A stretch of 64,000 nucleotides of DNA from Tenacibaculum singaporense (GCF_003867015.1 NZ_CP032548.1:3043001-3107000); one strand, 5' to 3'; shown: positions 47,413 to 57,243, numbered from the stretch's first letter. Translations and numbers: made by a program. Notes: generated from the letters alone by a model not told the origin.

Positions 47413-48849
47413 ATGAAAAAATATATAATATCAGCTATCAGTTTATTCCTTGTTTTTACTTCATGTGAGGTAGATGAAGGCTTAAATATAGATACAAAAA
47501 ACCCTACAACAGTTCCTGCTAGCGGTTTATTTACCAATGGTACTAGAAACATGTTTGACTTAATGAACTCAACGAGTGTAAATAATAATGTTTTTAGACT
47601 GTACGCTCAATACTTTGCTCAAACAACATACCCGGATGAAAGTCAATACAACCAAGTAACAAGGGATATTGGAGGAAGCATTTGGAATACTATGTACAGA
47701 GATGTTTTACAAGATTTAAAAGGTGCTAAAGAACTAGCTGCAAAAGAAGCTGAAGGCGATCCAGTAGCTTCACAACATTTACCAGCAAAACTTGCTCAAA
47801 TTGATTTTATTCAAGTGTACGCATACTCTGTATTGGTTGATACATTTGGTAACGTGCCTTATACCGAAGCTTTAGACACAAACAACCCAACACCTGTATA
47901 CGATGATGCCGCTACTATTTATACCGACTTATTAACTAGACTTGACAATGTAATAAGCAACATAAATACTGGTAATGGATTTGAAGCTACACAAGACCCT
48001 ATTTACCAAGGAGACATGTCTAAATGGCTAAAAGCAGCTGTATCTTTAAAGTTAAGATTAGCAATGCGTTTAGCTGATAGCAATCCTACATTATCACAGC
48101 AAAAAGCTGAAGAAGCTGCGTCTGCAAGCCTTATCTTAGCTAATGCTGATAACTTTGGTATTAAGTACTTAGAAGCTGCCCCTAACACTAACCCACTATG
48201 GGTAGACTTAGTACAAAGTGGACGTACTGATTATATTGCTGCAAACACTCTTGTTGACGCAATGAACCCATTAAACGACCCTAGATTAGGATCTTATTTC
48301 GAGCAATTAGGTGGTGTTTATGTGGGTGGTACTTACGGTAGTGCTAACTCTCCAACTGGAGGTTCAGCTATTTCTGACTTAATGAAAACTCCAGACTTAC
48401 CAGGTAACATCATAACTGCTGCTGAAGTAAACTTTTTATTAGCAGAAGCTGCAGCCAGAGGGTATACAGTTTCTAATACTACTGAAGGTTACTACAATGA
48501 AGGAATTACACAATCTATCTTAGAGTGGCAAGGTTCAGCAACTGATGCTACAACATATTTAGCTCAGGCAAGTGTAGCTTATCCAACAGCTGCCGGAGAC
48601 TGGAAACAAAAAATTGCTACTCAAAAATGGATTGCAATGTATAACAACGGTTTTGAAGGATGGACAACTTGGAGAATATTTGATGCTCCAACTTTAAATG
48701 CTCCTACAGGAATGAGCCTTAGCGACATTCCTACAAGATTTACCTACCCTGTAGTTCAAGCACAGCTTAACAACGAAAACAACGCTGCCGCTGGAGCCGC
48801 TATTGGTGGTAATTTCAAAACAACAAAGTTATTCTGGGATTTAAACTAA
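47413..48849 (+). CDS. SusD-like lipoprotein (SusD-like_2 type)
   Basis: This 478-aa protein is the surface-exposed lid and binding partner of the preceding SusC. The lipoprotein signal ends in FTSC (Cys18). The helical core and the carboxy-terminal KIATQKWIAMYNNGFEGWTTWR segment are typical of the SusD-like_2 group, which differs from the RagB/SusD type encoded at 52977. It is translated 11 nt after SusC and followed by a strong terminator. Confidence 0.92.
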   Translation: MKKYIISAISLFLVFTSCEVDEGLNIDTKNPTTVPASGLFTNGTRNMFDLMNSTSVNNNVFRLYAQYFAQTTYPDESQYNQVTRDIGGSIWNTMYRDVLQDLKGAKELAAKEAEGDPVASQHLPAKLAQIDFIQVYAYSVLVDTFGNVPYTEALDTNNPTPVYDDAATIYTDLLTRLDNVISNINTGNGFEATQDPIYQGDMSKWLKAAVSLKLRLAMRLADSNPTLSQQKAEEAASASLILANADNFGIKYLEAAPNTNPLWVDLVQSGRTDYIAANTLVDAMNPLNDPRLGSYFEQLGGVYVGGTYGSANSPTGGSAISDLMKTPDLPGNIITAAEVNFLLAEAAARGYTVSNTTEGYYNEGITQSILEWQGSATDATTYLAQASVAYPTAAGDWKQKIATQKWIAMYNNGFEGWTTWRIFDAPTLNAPTGMSLSDIPTRFTYPVVQAQLNNENNAAAGAAIGGNFKTTKLFWDLN

Positions 48850-48867
48850 AAAAAATAACCCACTAAA

Positions 48868-48908
48868 AATTAAGCTGTTAGTTTGCACACTAACAGCTTT
48901 TTTTTTAT
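48868..48908 (+). terminator. terminator of SusC/SusD pair 1
   Basis: An 11-bp stem AAGCTGTTAGT/ACTAACAGCTT (48872-48882 and 48889-48899) is followed by ten or more T residues. Confidence 0.93.
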
Positions 48909-49078
48909 CTTTAGTTTTTAAAAATTGACTTTGTAATTAATCCCTGTTTTATCCTGAACCTAAATGCTCTTATAAAAGACCTGCCATACTAAACTAACCA
49001 AAACAGTTTTATTTCATTTTAAATGAAAAGACTGATTAACTCACAAAAACAAAAAACTTAACTATTAAATAATCATGT

Positions 49079-49774
49079 ATGAAAAAAGTAATTGCTATTC
49101 TAGTTTTAATAATATCTCAATTCTCTTTGTTTTCTCAAACAAAAAATTGGAACACATCTGCTGGCACTAACCCAAGAAACCTAAATTTTAAAAATGGTGT
49201 TTTTAATAATAACATGGAATATTTTGCCATGGCAAAGGTTTCAGACAAAAATAGCACCGACTATTACAAAAATGCAACTGGCCAATATTACCTCAGTAAA
49301 GATTGGAAAAAATGTCGAGTAGTTACCAAAGACAATAAAGACTACGTTTTCAATACTTGTAACTACAACATATATGACAAAAGGTTTGAATATATTATAG
49401 ACAACACAACCTTCTTTTTAAAAAAAGATCAAGTATCTTCTGTCTTTATTAATAAAATGAAATTTGTGCCTTCGATATTAAACCATGAAAATAATTACTA
49501 TCGATTAATCTATAAATTCAGCAATACTTTCAAACTTATAGAACTGTATAATCTAAAGAAAAAAAGTATTCCTTCTTCATCAAGCTTAGGACTGTATGTT
49601 AATAAAGTTGAAAAAAAATCTAAAAAATTTATACTGAAAGATGGTGAACTTATTGAATTACCAAAATCTAAAAAGAAAATACTAAAATTACTTAATAAAA
49701 AATATGATAAAAAGAAACATAAAAACCTAAAAACTGACAAAGAAGAAGATCTTATCAACCTTATAAAATCTTAA
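49079..49774 (+). CDS. secreted lysine-rich protein, unknown function
   Basis: I recognise no family. The 231-aa protein has a signal peptide (1-20, ending SLFSQ) and a polar middle with aromatic-rich segments (STDYYKNATGQYYLSKDW, YNIYDKRFEYIIDNTTFFL). Its carboxy-terminal third is very lysine-rich (KKKILKLLNKKYDKKKHKNL). It sits alone between two SusC/SusD pairs, behind the first terminator, in the same direction, with 229 nt before it and 215 nt after it that contain no other gene. The composition suggests a periplasmic or surface protein, and its location may be incidental. Confidence 0.75.
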   Translation: MKKVIAILVLIISQFSLFSQTKNWNTSAGTNPRNLNFKNGVFNNNMEYFAMAKVSDKNSTDYYKNATGQYYLSKDWKKCRVVTKDNKDYVFNTCNYNIYDKRFEYIIDNTTFFLKKDQVSSVFINKMKFVPSILNHENNYYRLIYKFSNTFKLIELYNLKKKSIPSSSSLGLYVNKVEKKSKKFILKDGELIELPKSKKKILKLLNKKYDKKKHKNLKTDKEEDLINLIKS

Positions 49775-49931
49775 ATTACAAGACCTTACAACAACAGACG
49801 ACTTACTATTGGTCATTCTTTAGCTTTTCTAATGTTAAATATTTTATAAACATTTTTTAGTAACACTTCTTTAATTAACGCAAGTAATACCTATGTCTAG
49901 TCTAAAAATAAACTTCTTTTGTGTTAAAAAA

Positions 49932-49960
49932 TTGTTTATTTAAGATATATTTATGATTTT
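49932..49960 (+). promoter_or_regulatory. conserved promoter-like element of SusC gene 2
   Basis: TTG (49932-49934), a 17-nt spacer and TATGATTTT (49952-49960) match the element before SusC gene 1 in sequence and spacing, and the leader up to the ATG is almost identical. Confidence 0.55.
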
Positions 49961-49989
49961 AGCGCTTAATTAATTCAAATAATTACATA

Positions 49990-52965
49990 ATGAGAACAAA
50001 GTTTAATGGAATTTTAACGCTACTCCTAGCGTTAATTGTGCAAATATCCTTTGCACAAGAAAGAACAATTTCTGGTACTGTTTCAGATGAATCTGGTCCA
50101 TTACCGGGGGTTACTATCTTAAAAAAAGGTACCACTCAAGGTACGGAAACAGATTTTGATGGAAACTATTCTATCCAAGCAAAAACAGGAGACGTTTTAG
50201 TTTTTAGTTTTGTTGGTATGAAATCTGCTGAGAGAACTATTGGAACTTCTAATCAAATTTCGGTTGTTTTAGAAGGGGATAATGTATTAGATGAAGTTGT
50301 TGTTGTAGCTTATGGTACCCAGAGCAAAAAATCTATCACGGGTTCTGTTACTACAGTAAAGTCTGAAGTTCTAGAAAAAACAAATGTTGCCTCTTTAGAT
50401 CAAGCTTTACAAGGATCTGCTCCTGGTATTCAAGTTTCAGCTACAAGTGGTCAACCAGGTGCAGCTACAAACGTACGTATTAGAGGTATTGGATCTATTA
50501 ATGCTAGTTCAGCTCCTTTATATGTAGTTGACGGTGTTCCAATTTTAACTGGTGATTTGTCTAGATTACAAACTACATCTAACATCCTTTCTAGTATTAA
50601 CACTAACGATATCGAATCTATTAGTGTATTGAAAGACGCCTCTTCTGCTTCTTTATATGGATCAAGAGCTGCTAATGGTGTTATACTTATAACGACAAAA
50701 GCTGGAAAGGCAGGAAAAACAAAATTTACTGTTAGTTCAGAATATGGAATTGGAGATGAAACATTGTATGATGATAATGCAATGACTTCTGCTCAATTAA
50801 AACAATATACTATTGCTGCATTAGACAATGCTTTTGGAGCTGGATCTGGTGAAGGAATATATAACACTGGTTTACCATGGGCATGGGACGGAGTGACTGA
50901 CACCAACTGGTATAAGGAAACTCATAGAGACAAAACCACTAGTCAAAAAATTAATTTTTCTGCTAATGGAGGTAATGAAAAAACAACTTTTTATAGTTCT
51001 TTAGGCTACTTTGAACAAGAAGGTCTAATAAAGACTTCTGATTTGACTAGAGTTTCAACTGCTTTAAACCTAAAACATAAGGCTACTGATAAACTAAGCA
51101 TCAGATTTAATATTAATGCTTCACATTCTAAGTTAAATGGTCCAGACGATGGAGGATCTTTTGCGAACCCTGAGTTAGCTTCATATTTTTTACTTCCTAA
51201 CTATCCTGTTTATAATGAAGATGGCACATATAATTTATCGTTTTTTTCAACATATAACCCTGTAGCTTTATTTGAAAGAAATTTTACTACTTTAAAAACT
51301 ACTAAAGTATTTGGAAAGACAGATATTACATATGAAATTATAGATAATTTAGAGTTTAATTCATCTTTTGGAGCTGAATATATAGCTCTTGAAGAAGAAC
51401 AGTACTATAATCCTGATTTTGGGGCAGGTAGAAACGTAAACGGTTCAGCTAGTGCCTATTACACTAGAAGATATAATTACAACTGGATTAACCAATTAAA
51501 TTACTCATTTGATATAAATGATGATAATAACTTTAAACTTAAGTTGGGTTATGAAATTCAGCAAGATGACAGGTATCAAATTAACGCATCAGGTGAAAAC
51601 TATGCTACTGATAAGCTAACGAACTTACAATTGACATCTAAACCAACTGAGGCAAGTTCTTTTGGTACAAGAAACTCTTTCCTTTCTGTGTTTTCTAGAA
51701 TTGATTATAATTTTAAAAATAAATATTTCTTTGATTTTAGTTTTAGAAGAGATGGTTCTTCAAAGTTTGGTTCTAATAACAGATATGGTAATTTTTGGGC
51801 AGCTGGTTTCGCTTGGTCTATTTCTGATGAGGCATTTTTTGGAGATAACTTCATAAACTCATTGAAACTTAGAACAAGTTATGGTGTTAATGGTAATTCT
51901 GCAGGTATTGGTAACTTTGATGGTCTAGGCTTATATGGTTTTGGAGACTACAATGGTCAAGGAACAAGTTTCCCTAACCAAGTTGCTAATCCAGACTTAA
52001 GATGGGAGTTAAACAAACCTTTCAATGTTGGTTTAGACTTCGGAATGTTCAACAGTAGAATAACAGGTACTCTTGAATACTACAAAAGAACAACTTCTGA
52101 TTTATTATTAGACAAACCTTTATCTACAACTTCTGGTTTTACAGTCATTACTGAAAATATAGGAGAAATGGAAAATAGTGGTATTGAAGTAAACCTTAAC
52201 ACTAGTAATATTCAAACTGACAATTTTTCTTGGGATACTAACTTTAACTTCAGTACTAACAAAAACGAGATCACTAAGTTAGATGAAGGTAAAGATATTT
52301 TAAATGGAACACAAATAAGAAGGGTTGGTGAACACGCAAGATCATGGTATATCAGAAAATGGGCTGGTGTTAATCCTGATAATGGTGAACCACAATGGTA
52401 TATAAATGGTAAAGATGGAGCTGTTACTTCTGATTATAATGAAGCTGAAAGAGCTATTCAAGGCCAATCTGTTCCTGAAATAATTGCATCTATGACTAAT
52501 ACTTTTAAATATAATAATTTTGATTTATCATTCCAGTTGAATTATTCTGGTAACTACCAAGTATATGACGGGTGGGCTTTTTATACTTATAATGCTGGTG
52601 AATTTTTATCTTTTAATAAAAACTCAAACGTTTTAGATTATTGGCAACAACCAGGAGATATAACAGACACTCCAAAACCTGTTTGGGGTAATGGTAGAGA
52701 TGCAACAAGTAGTTCTACGAGATTCTTATATGACGGAGACCACATTAGGTTAAGAAATATTCAATTTGGTTATTCAGTACCTGAAGAATATTTAAGTAAA
52801 GCTGGTATTTCTGGATTGAGGTTATACTTAACAGGAACAAACTTACTAACTTATACTTTTGATGACAAGTTAAACTTTGACCCAGAAGTTGGTATTACGG
52901 GTCAGTCAGACTTAAGACAAGCTAATTTAAAGACCTATTCTTTAGGAGTTAATTTAACTTTTTAA
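49990..52965 (+). CDS. SusC/RagA-family TonB-dependent outer membrane receptor
   Basis: This 991-aa SusC-like importer channel has the same architecture as the one at 44141: signal peptide (1-22), carboxypeptidase-regulatory-like domain (ISGTVSDESGPLPGVTILKKG), plug (LDQALQGSAPGIQVSATSGQ; ISVLKDASSASLYGSRAANG) and barrel ending in VNLTF. It is about 95 residues shorter. The two share near-identical nucleotides only over the leader and signal peptide, after which they diverge strongly, so they are old paralogues or distinct receptors with a shared 5' module. The partner SusD starts 12 nt downstream. Confidence 0.95.
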   Translation: MRTKFNGILTLLLALIVQISFAQERTISGTVSDESGPLPGVTILKKGTTQGTETDFDGNYSIQAKTGDVLVFSFVGMKSAERTIGTSNQISVVLEGDNVLDEVVVVAYGTQSKKSITGSVTTVKSEVLEKTNVASLDQALQGSAPGIQVSATSGQPGAATNVRIRGIGSINASSAPLYVVDGVPILTGDLSRLQTTSNILSSINTNDIESISVLKDASSASLYGSRAANGVILITTKAGKAGKTKFTVSSEYGIGDETLYDDNAMTSAQLKQYTIAALDNAFGAGSGEGIYNTGLPWAWDGVTDTNWYKETHRDKTTSQKINFSANGGNEKTTFYSSLGYFEQEGLIKTSDLTRVSTALNLKHKATDKLSIRFNINASHSKLNGPDDGGSFANPELASYFLLPNYPVYNEDGTYNLSFFSTYNPVALFERNFTTLKTTKVFGKTDITYEIIDNLEFNSSFGAEYIALEEEQYYNPDFGAGRNVNGSASAYYTRRYNYNWINQLNYSFDINDDNNFKLKLGYEIQQDDRYQINASGENYATDKLTNLQLTSKPTEASSFGTRNSFLSVFSRIDYNFKNKYFFDFSFRRDGSSKFGSNNRYGNFWAAGFAWSISDEAFFGDNFINSLKLRTSYGVNGNSAGIGNFDGLGLYGFGDYNGQGTSFPNQVANPDLRWELNKPFNVGLDFGMFNSRITGTLEYYKRTTSDLLLDKPLSTTSGFTVITENIGEMENSGIEVNLNTSNIQTDNFSWDTNFNFSTNKNEITKLDEGKDILNGTQIRRVGEHARSWYIRKWAGVNPDNGEPQWYINGKDGAVTSDYNEAERAIQGQSVPEIIASMTNTFKYNNFDLSFQLNYSGNYQVYDGWAFYTYNAGEFLSFNKNSNVLDYWQQPGDITDTPKPVWGNGRDATSSSTRFLYDGDHIRLRNIQFGYSVPEEYLSKAGISGLRLYLTGTNLLTYTFDDKLNFDPEVGITGQSDLRQANLKTYSLGVNLTF
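50014..50035 (+). repeat. perfect hairpin in the SusC 2 signal-peptide codons
   Basis: TTAACGCTA/TAGCGTTAA (50014-50022 and 50027-50035) with loop CTCC is the counterpart of the hairpin at 44164-44187. Confidence 0.7.
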
Positions 52966-52976
52966 TCTATTTAATT

Positions 52977-54335
52977 ATGAAGAAAATAAAATCATATAAA
53001 ATCATAATGGCATTATCATTAGGAGCTATTACTCTAATGCCATCATGTTCGGATATTTTAGATATTGAACCTCAACAAAACTTATCTAATAATGTTGCTC
53101 TTTCAAGCTCATCTGATTTAGTTACAGCTGCTAGAGGTATGTATGATCTGATGCAAGATGAAGATTATTACGGTAGAAGTATGTTTGTTTTACCTGCAGT
53201 TATGTCAGATGAAATGTTTATCAGTTCTAATAATGCAGGTCGATATTCAGAAATGCAAAATTACACTTTCAATTCAAGAACTCAGTGGGGAAGAGAATTA
53301 TGGAAGGAAGCTTATGAGTCAATCAATGCTGCTAATGAAATTATCGCTGCTAACATCACTGATTTAACAACAGCTGGTCGTAATGCAAAGGGTGAAGCTT
53401 ATGCTGTTAGAGCTTTATCACATTTTAACTTAGTTAATTTCTTCGCTTTGCAATATCCTGAATCTAGTGATTTAGGTATAGCACTTAAGACTAATACAGA
53501 CCCTACGGAGTTACCATCAAGAAGTTCTGTAGAGCAAGTTTATCAACAAGTTATAAATGACTTAATTGAAGCTGAAAGCATCTTAGATGACAGTAATAAT
53601 AGTGGTAGATTTACTAAAACTGCTGTTCAAGCTTTATTAGCTAAAGTTTACTTATACTCTGGGGATAAGGTAAATGCAGCCGATTATGCTTCTAAAGTTA
53701 TTTCTACCAAGGGAAGTCTATCTTCAAACTGGAAGAATGATATTCTTTTAGAAATCAGAAACACTGATATTGATAATGAAGGAGTTAACTCTTTCGCATA
53801 CTTTATCGACCAGAGAGGTTATGGTGATGGTTTAGCTAGAGAGTCATTATTTAATTTATATGACGATAATGATACTAGGAAAAGTGATTGGTACTTAAAA
53901 GGTGATCGTACTGGTGGTGAAATAGATACACAAATCATTACAAAATTTACCTTAGGAGGTGCAACTTCTCCTAATGATGATAACTATCCTATTATTAGAT
54001 TACCTGAAATGTATTTAATCAGAGCTGAAGCTACAATGACTACTAATCCTGCTCAAGCTTTAATAGATTTAAATGCTGTAGCTAATGCTAGAAATGCTAA
54101 CACTTATGGAGCTATTAACTTAGATAATATTTTATTAGAGCGTCAAAAGGAACTAGCTTTTGAAGGGCATAGGTTATTTGATTTAATTAGAAACGGAAAA
54201 GATATAAATAGAACTACTGATTGTTCTGTTCAATGTTCTTTACCTTATTCATCTAATAAAGATTCATTTGTTTTACCTATACCACAGGTTGAGTTAGATG
54301 CGAACCCGAATATGCAACCTAACCCTAATCAATAA
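52977..54335 (+). CDS. RagB/SusD-family lipoprotein
   Basis: This 452-aa surface lipoprotein captures the ligand for the adjacent SusC. The signal ends MPSC (Cys24), followed by SDILDIEPQQN as is usual for the family. Helical repeats carry AYAVRALSHFNLVNFFA, and the carboxy-terminal signature ERQKELAFEGHRLFDLIRNGK is diagnostic for RagB/SusD. It ends at a terminator shared in part with the rlmB promoter region. Confidence 0.95.
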   Translation: MKKIKSYKIIMALSLGAITLMPSCSDILDIEPQQNLSNNVALSSSSDLVTAARGMYDLMQDEDYYGRSMFVLPAVMSDEMFISSNNAGRYSEMQNYTFNSRTQWGRELWKEAYESINAANEIIAANITDLTTAGRNAKGEAYAVRALSHFNLVNFFALQYPESSDLGIALKTNTDPTELPSRSSVEQVYQQVINDLIEAESILDDSNNSGRFTKTAVQALLAKVYLYSGDKVNAADYASKVISTKGSLSSNWKNDILLEIRNTDIDNEGVNSFAYFIDQRGYGDGLARESLFNLYDDNDTRKSDWYLKGDRTGGEIDTQIITKFTLGGATSPNDDNYPIIRLPEMYLIRAEATMTTNPAQALIDLNAVANARNANTYGAINLDNILLERQKELAFEGHRLFDLIRNGKDINRTTDCSVQCSLPYSSNKDSFVLPIPQVELDANPNMQPNPNQ

Positions 54336-54354
54336 TTAGCTTTTGAATAAAACT

Positions 54355-54386
54355 AAAGCCACCTCTTTTTCGAGGTGGTTTTTTTA
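54355..54386 (+). terminator. terminator of SusC/SusD pair 2
   Basis: CCACCTC/GAGGTGG (54359-54365 and 54372-54378) extended by A-T and G-U pairs, loop TTTTTC, followed by seven T. Confidence 0.93.
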
Positions 54387-54401
54387 TACCATAAAATCAA
54401 C

Positions 54402-54409
54402 TACATTTG
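54402..54409 (+). promoter_or_regulatory. -7 box of rlmB promoter
   Basis: TACATTTG, an exact TAnnTTTG match, ends 4 nt before the rlmB ATG, implying a leaderless or almost leaderless mRNA. It lies just after the T tract of the SusD terminator. Confidence 0.6.
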
Positions 54410-54413
54410 CTGC

Positions 54414-55151
54414 ATGGAACAAAACACAAACATTTTTGGTATTAGAGCCATTATTGAAGCTATAGAAAGTGGTGCTTCAATTAACAAAGTATATCTTCAA
54501 AAAGGTTTACGAGGAGAGCTATTTTTTCAATTAGATAAGCTCTTGAAAAAAAATAAAATTTCAACCAGTGTAGTTCCTACTGAGAAGCTAGACCGCTTAT
54601 CAAAACACAACAACCATCAAGGTGCTGTTGCTAAAATTTCTCCTATTGATTTTCATGATTTAGAAAGCTTAATTGAAGAAACATTAGAATCAAACAATAT
54701 TCCTTTATTTCTATTACTTGACCAAGTATCAGACGTAAGAAATTTTGGAGCTATCATTAGAACTGCTGAGTGTACTGGTGTAAACGGAATTATCATTCAG
54801 AAAAGTGGTAGTGCACCTGTTAATGCTGAGACTATCAAAACTTCTGCGGGTGCTGCTTTTAAAGTACCTATTTGTAAAGTAGATCATATTAAAGACGCTA
54901 TTTTTCAACTAAAAGCTGCTGACATTAAATTAACTGCTGCAACTGAAAAAACAGAAGATTCGGTTTATGATGTTGATTTTAATCAGCCAATAGCTATCAT
55001 AATGGGTTCTGAGCACAAAGGAGTAAGTAACTCAGTCTTAAAGATGGTAGACTACAAGGCTAAGTTGCCACTTCTAGGAGAAATTGAATCTTTAAATGTT
55101 TCAGTTGCTTGTGGTGCATTTTTATACGAAGCTGTAAGACAACGTTTATAA
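54414..55151 (+). CDS. rlmB: 23S rRNA (guanosine-2'-O)-methyltransferase RlmB
   Basis: This SpoU/TrmH-family enzyme is predicted to 2'-O-methylate G2251 in the 23S P loop. The 245-aa protein has an amino-terminal substrate-binding domain (NIFGIRAIIEAIESG; KLSKHNNHQGAVAKISP-like segment) and the SPOUT methyltransferase motifs LLLDQVSDVRNFGAIIRTAE, IIMGSEHKGVS and SLNVSVACGAFLYEAVRQ. The frame is open from 54375, but that part overlaps the upstream terminator, and the ATG at 54414 is preceded by a promoter box. Other TrmH-family targets are possible. Confidence 0.92.
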   Translation: MEQNTNIFGIRAIIEAIESGASINKVYLQKGLRGELFFQLDKLLKKNKISTSVVPTEKLDRLSKHNNHQGAVAKISPIDFHDLESLIEETLESNNIPLFLLLDQVSDVRNFGAIIRTAECTGVNGIIIQKSGSAPVNAETIKTSAGAAFKVPICKVDHIKDAIFQLKAADIKLTAATEKTEDSVYDVDFNQPIAIIMGSEHKGVSNSVLKMVDYKAKLPLLGEIESLNVSVACGAFLYEAVRQRL

Positions 55152-55156
55152 AATTT

Positions 55157-55183
55157 AAAATCCTGCATAATGCAGGATTTTTT
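55157..55183. terminator. bidirectional terminator between rlmB and rhomboid gene
   Basis: An 11-bp stem AAAATCCTGCA/TGCAGGATTTT (55157-55167 and 55171-55181) with a 3-nt loop is followed by T on the plus strand and preceded by A, placed between convergent genes. Confidence 0.85.
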
Positions 55184-55895
55184 ATTCTTCTTCTTTATAA
55201 ATATATCGGTATTTTATCTCTTCTAACTCCTCTAACTCCATTTCTTCTTCAAAAACAGGCGGAGCATAATTTCCATCTTCATCAAACATATCATCAAATT
55301 CCGTTTTAGAAAACTCAAACTTTTCTTTTACTATTCCTCTTTTTCTATACAGTAGAGAAAGAACAAACCCAGTTACCAATCCAGATAAATGTCCTTCCCA
55401 AGACATTCCTTCTTTTATTGGCAACACATACCAGACCATACTTCCATATAAAAAAATAGTAATAAAAGAAACTGCTACTAACCGATAGTTCTTCTTAATT
55501 ATTCCGCTAAAAAGCACAAAGCTAAAAAGTAAATATACTACTCCACTCGCTCCAATATGATAAGATTCACGAGCAATTATCCAAGTTAACAACCCAGTTA
55601 CAATACCTCCATATATCAAAACTTTAACAGCTACTTCTTTATAAAAGTAAAAAAGACATGCAGAAAGCACGAATAAAGGAACCGAATTATTAAAAAGGTG
55701 ATTTGTATCGCTATGAATAAAAGGAGAGCACAAAACCCCTTTTAAACCACTAAAACTTCTCGGGAATACTCCAAATTTATTAAAATTCCATCCAAATTTA
55801 ATTTCCAACCAATAAACAAACCATATTGTAAAAACAAAAAGGAGAGGAATGGTAAAAACAGTTCTAGAAAATTTTAGTTGCTCATCAGTATTCAT
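55182..55895 (-). CDS. rhomboid-family intramembrane serine protease
   Basis: The 237-aa membrane protein has six hydrophobic segments. It carries the rhomboid catalytic dyad: Ser117 in HIGASGVVYLL and His169 in SWEGHLSGLVTG. The HSDTNHLFNNS segment supplies the conserved oxyanion asparagine. An acidic cytosolic tail rich in Glu follows the last helix (about 195-237). Rhomboids cleave single-pass substrates within the bilayer, and substrates are unknown here. It is divergent from rarA, with an exact -7 box TATTTTTG (55917-55910) 14 nt upstream of the ATG. Confidence 0.93.
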   Translation of the reverse strand: MNTDEQLKFSRTVFTIPLLFVFTIWFVYWLEIKFGWNFNKFGVFPRSFSGLKGVLCSPFIHSDTNHLFNNSVPLFVLSACLFYFYKEVAVKVLIYGGIVTGLLTWIIARESYHIGASGVVYLLFSFVLFSGIIKKNYRLVAVSFITIFLYGSMVWYVLPIKEGMSWEGHLSGLVTGFVLSLLYRKRGIVKEKFEFSKTEFDDMFDEDGNYAPPVFEEEMELEELEEIKYRYIYKEEE

Positions 55896-55909
55896 AGTGA
55901 TGAAAATAA

Positions 55910-55917
55910 CAAAAATA
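55910..55917 (-). promoter_or_regulatory. -7 box of rhomboid gene promoter
   Basis: TATTTTTG on the minus strand is an exact TAnnTTTG match 14 nt before the rhomboid ATG. No clear -33 box is seen. Confidence 0.45.
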
Positions 55918-55959
55918 AATCCAAAGTACTATTTCTGAAGTTCTGTCATAAATCTTTGC

Positions 55960-55967
55960 TATTTTTA
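55960..55967 (+). promoter_or_regulatory. -7 box of rarA promoter
   Basis: TATTTTTA, one mismatch from TAnnTTTG, ends 4 nt before the rarA ATG, the same spacing as for rlmH and rlmB. Confidence 0.4.
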
Positions 55968-55971
55968 CATT

Positions 55972-57243
55972 ATGAATCAACCTTTGGCAGAAAGAATACG
56001 TCCACAGAATTTGGGTGACTATATTAGTCAACAACATTTGGTGGGTGAAAATGGTATTTTAACTAATCATATTAAACAGGGAATTATTCCTTCTCTAATA
56101 TTATGGGGACCTCCAGGAATTGGTAAAACAACTTTAGCTAATATTATCGCCAACGAATCTGGACGTCCATTTTATACCTTAAGTGCTATTAGCTCAGGTG
56201 TAAAAGATGTCCGTGAAGTTATAGAAAAAGCTAAAAAAAGTGGCGGTTTATTCACTCAGAAAAATCCTATTTTATTTATTGATGAAATTCACCGTTTTAG
56301 TAAATCACAACAAGATTCTTTATTAGGTGCTGTAGAAAAAGGTTGGGTCACTTTGGTTGGTGCTACAACAGAAAACCCAAGCTTTGAGGTTATACCTGCC
56401 CTACTCTCTCGCTGTCAAGTCTATATTTTAAACTCTTTTGATAAAAATGATTTAATTGCTCTCTTACATAGAGCTATGGAGAAAGATGAAATCATTTCTC
56501 AAAAAAAAATTAATTTGAAAGAAACAGACGCACTACTGCAAGTTTCTGGAGGTGATGCACGTAAACTCTTAAATATTTTTGAATTATTAGTTACCGCTGA
56601 TGATGAAATAGAGGTTACTAATGAACTTGTTTTATCAAAAATTCAAAAAAATACGGTTCGTTATGATAAAACAGGTGAACAACATTACGATATTGTTTCT
56701 GCTTTTATAAAATCTATCAGAGGAAGTGATCCCAATGCAACTGTGTATTGGTTAGCTCGTATGATTGAAGGTGGTGAAGATGTAAAATTTATCGCGCGAA
56801 GAATGCTCATTGCCGCTTCTGAAGATATTGGCAACGCAAACCCTACGGCTTTAATTTTAGCAAACAATACATTTCAAGCTGTTTCTGTAATTGGTTATCC
56901 AGAATCTAGAATCATTCTAAGTCAATGCGCAGTATATTTAGCTAATTCTGCCAAAAGTAATGCTTCCTATATGGCTATTGGTGAAGCGCAAAACTTAGTA
57001 AAAACTACTGGAGATTTATCTGTTCCTTTACATTTAAGAAATGCTCCTACCAAACTAATGAAAGACTTGAATTATGGCAAGGAGTATCAATACTCTCATA
57101 ACTATGCGGGTAATTTTGTCAATCAAGAATTTTTACCCGATGAGATAAAAAACACAAAATTGTATGAACCAGGTAACAATGCTCGTGAAAATCAATTTAG
57201 AGAATTGCTTAAACAACGTTGGAAAGAAAAGTATAATTATTAA
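55972..57243 (+). CDS. rarA: replication-associated recombination protein RarA (MgsA)
   Basis: RarA is an AAA+ ATPase of the clamp-loader/RuvB-like group acting at stalled replication forks. The 423-aa protein has Walker [10 protein letters not shown] (46-54), Walker [10 protein letters not shown] (101-109), sensor 1 [12 protein letters not shown], and the carboxy-terminal tetramerisation domain with [24 protein letters not shown] and the [14 protein letters not shown] region. It is monocistronic with a downstream terminator. Confidence 0.96.
   Translation: MNQPLAERIRPQNLGDYISQQHLVGENGILTNHIKQGIIPSLILWGPPGIGKTTLANIIANESGRPFYTLSAISSGVKDVREVIEKAKKSGGLFTQKNPILFIDEIHRFSKSQQDSLLGAVEKGWVTLVGATTENPSFEVIPALLSRCQVYILNSFDKNDLIALLHRAMEKDEIISQKKINLKETDALLQVSGGDARKLLNIFELLVTADDEIEVTNELVLSKIQKNTVRYDKTGEQHYDIVSAFIKSIRGSDPNATVYWLARMIEGGEDVKFIARRMLIAASEDIGNANPTALILANNTFQAVSVIGYPESRIILSQCAVYLANSAKSNASYMAIGEAQNLVKTTGDLSVPLHLRNAPTKLMKDLNYGKEYQYSHNYAGNFVNQEFLPDEIKNTKLYEPGNNARENQFRELLKQRWKEKYNY

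Noticed and set aside
54375-54413. Upstream start for rlmB
   Set aside because: The extension overlaps the terminator of the SusD gene and lies before the -7 box; the ATG at 54414 fits the family opening.
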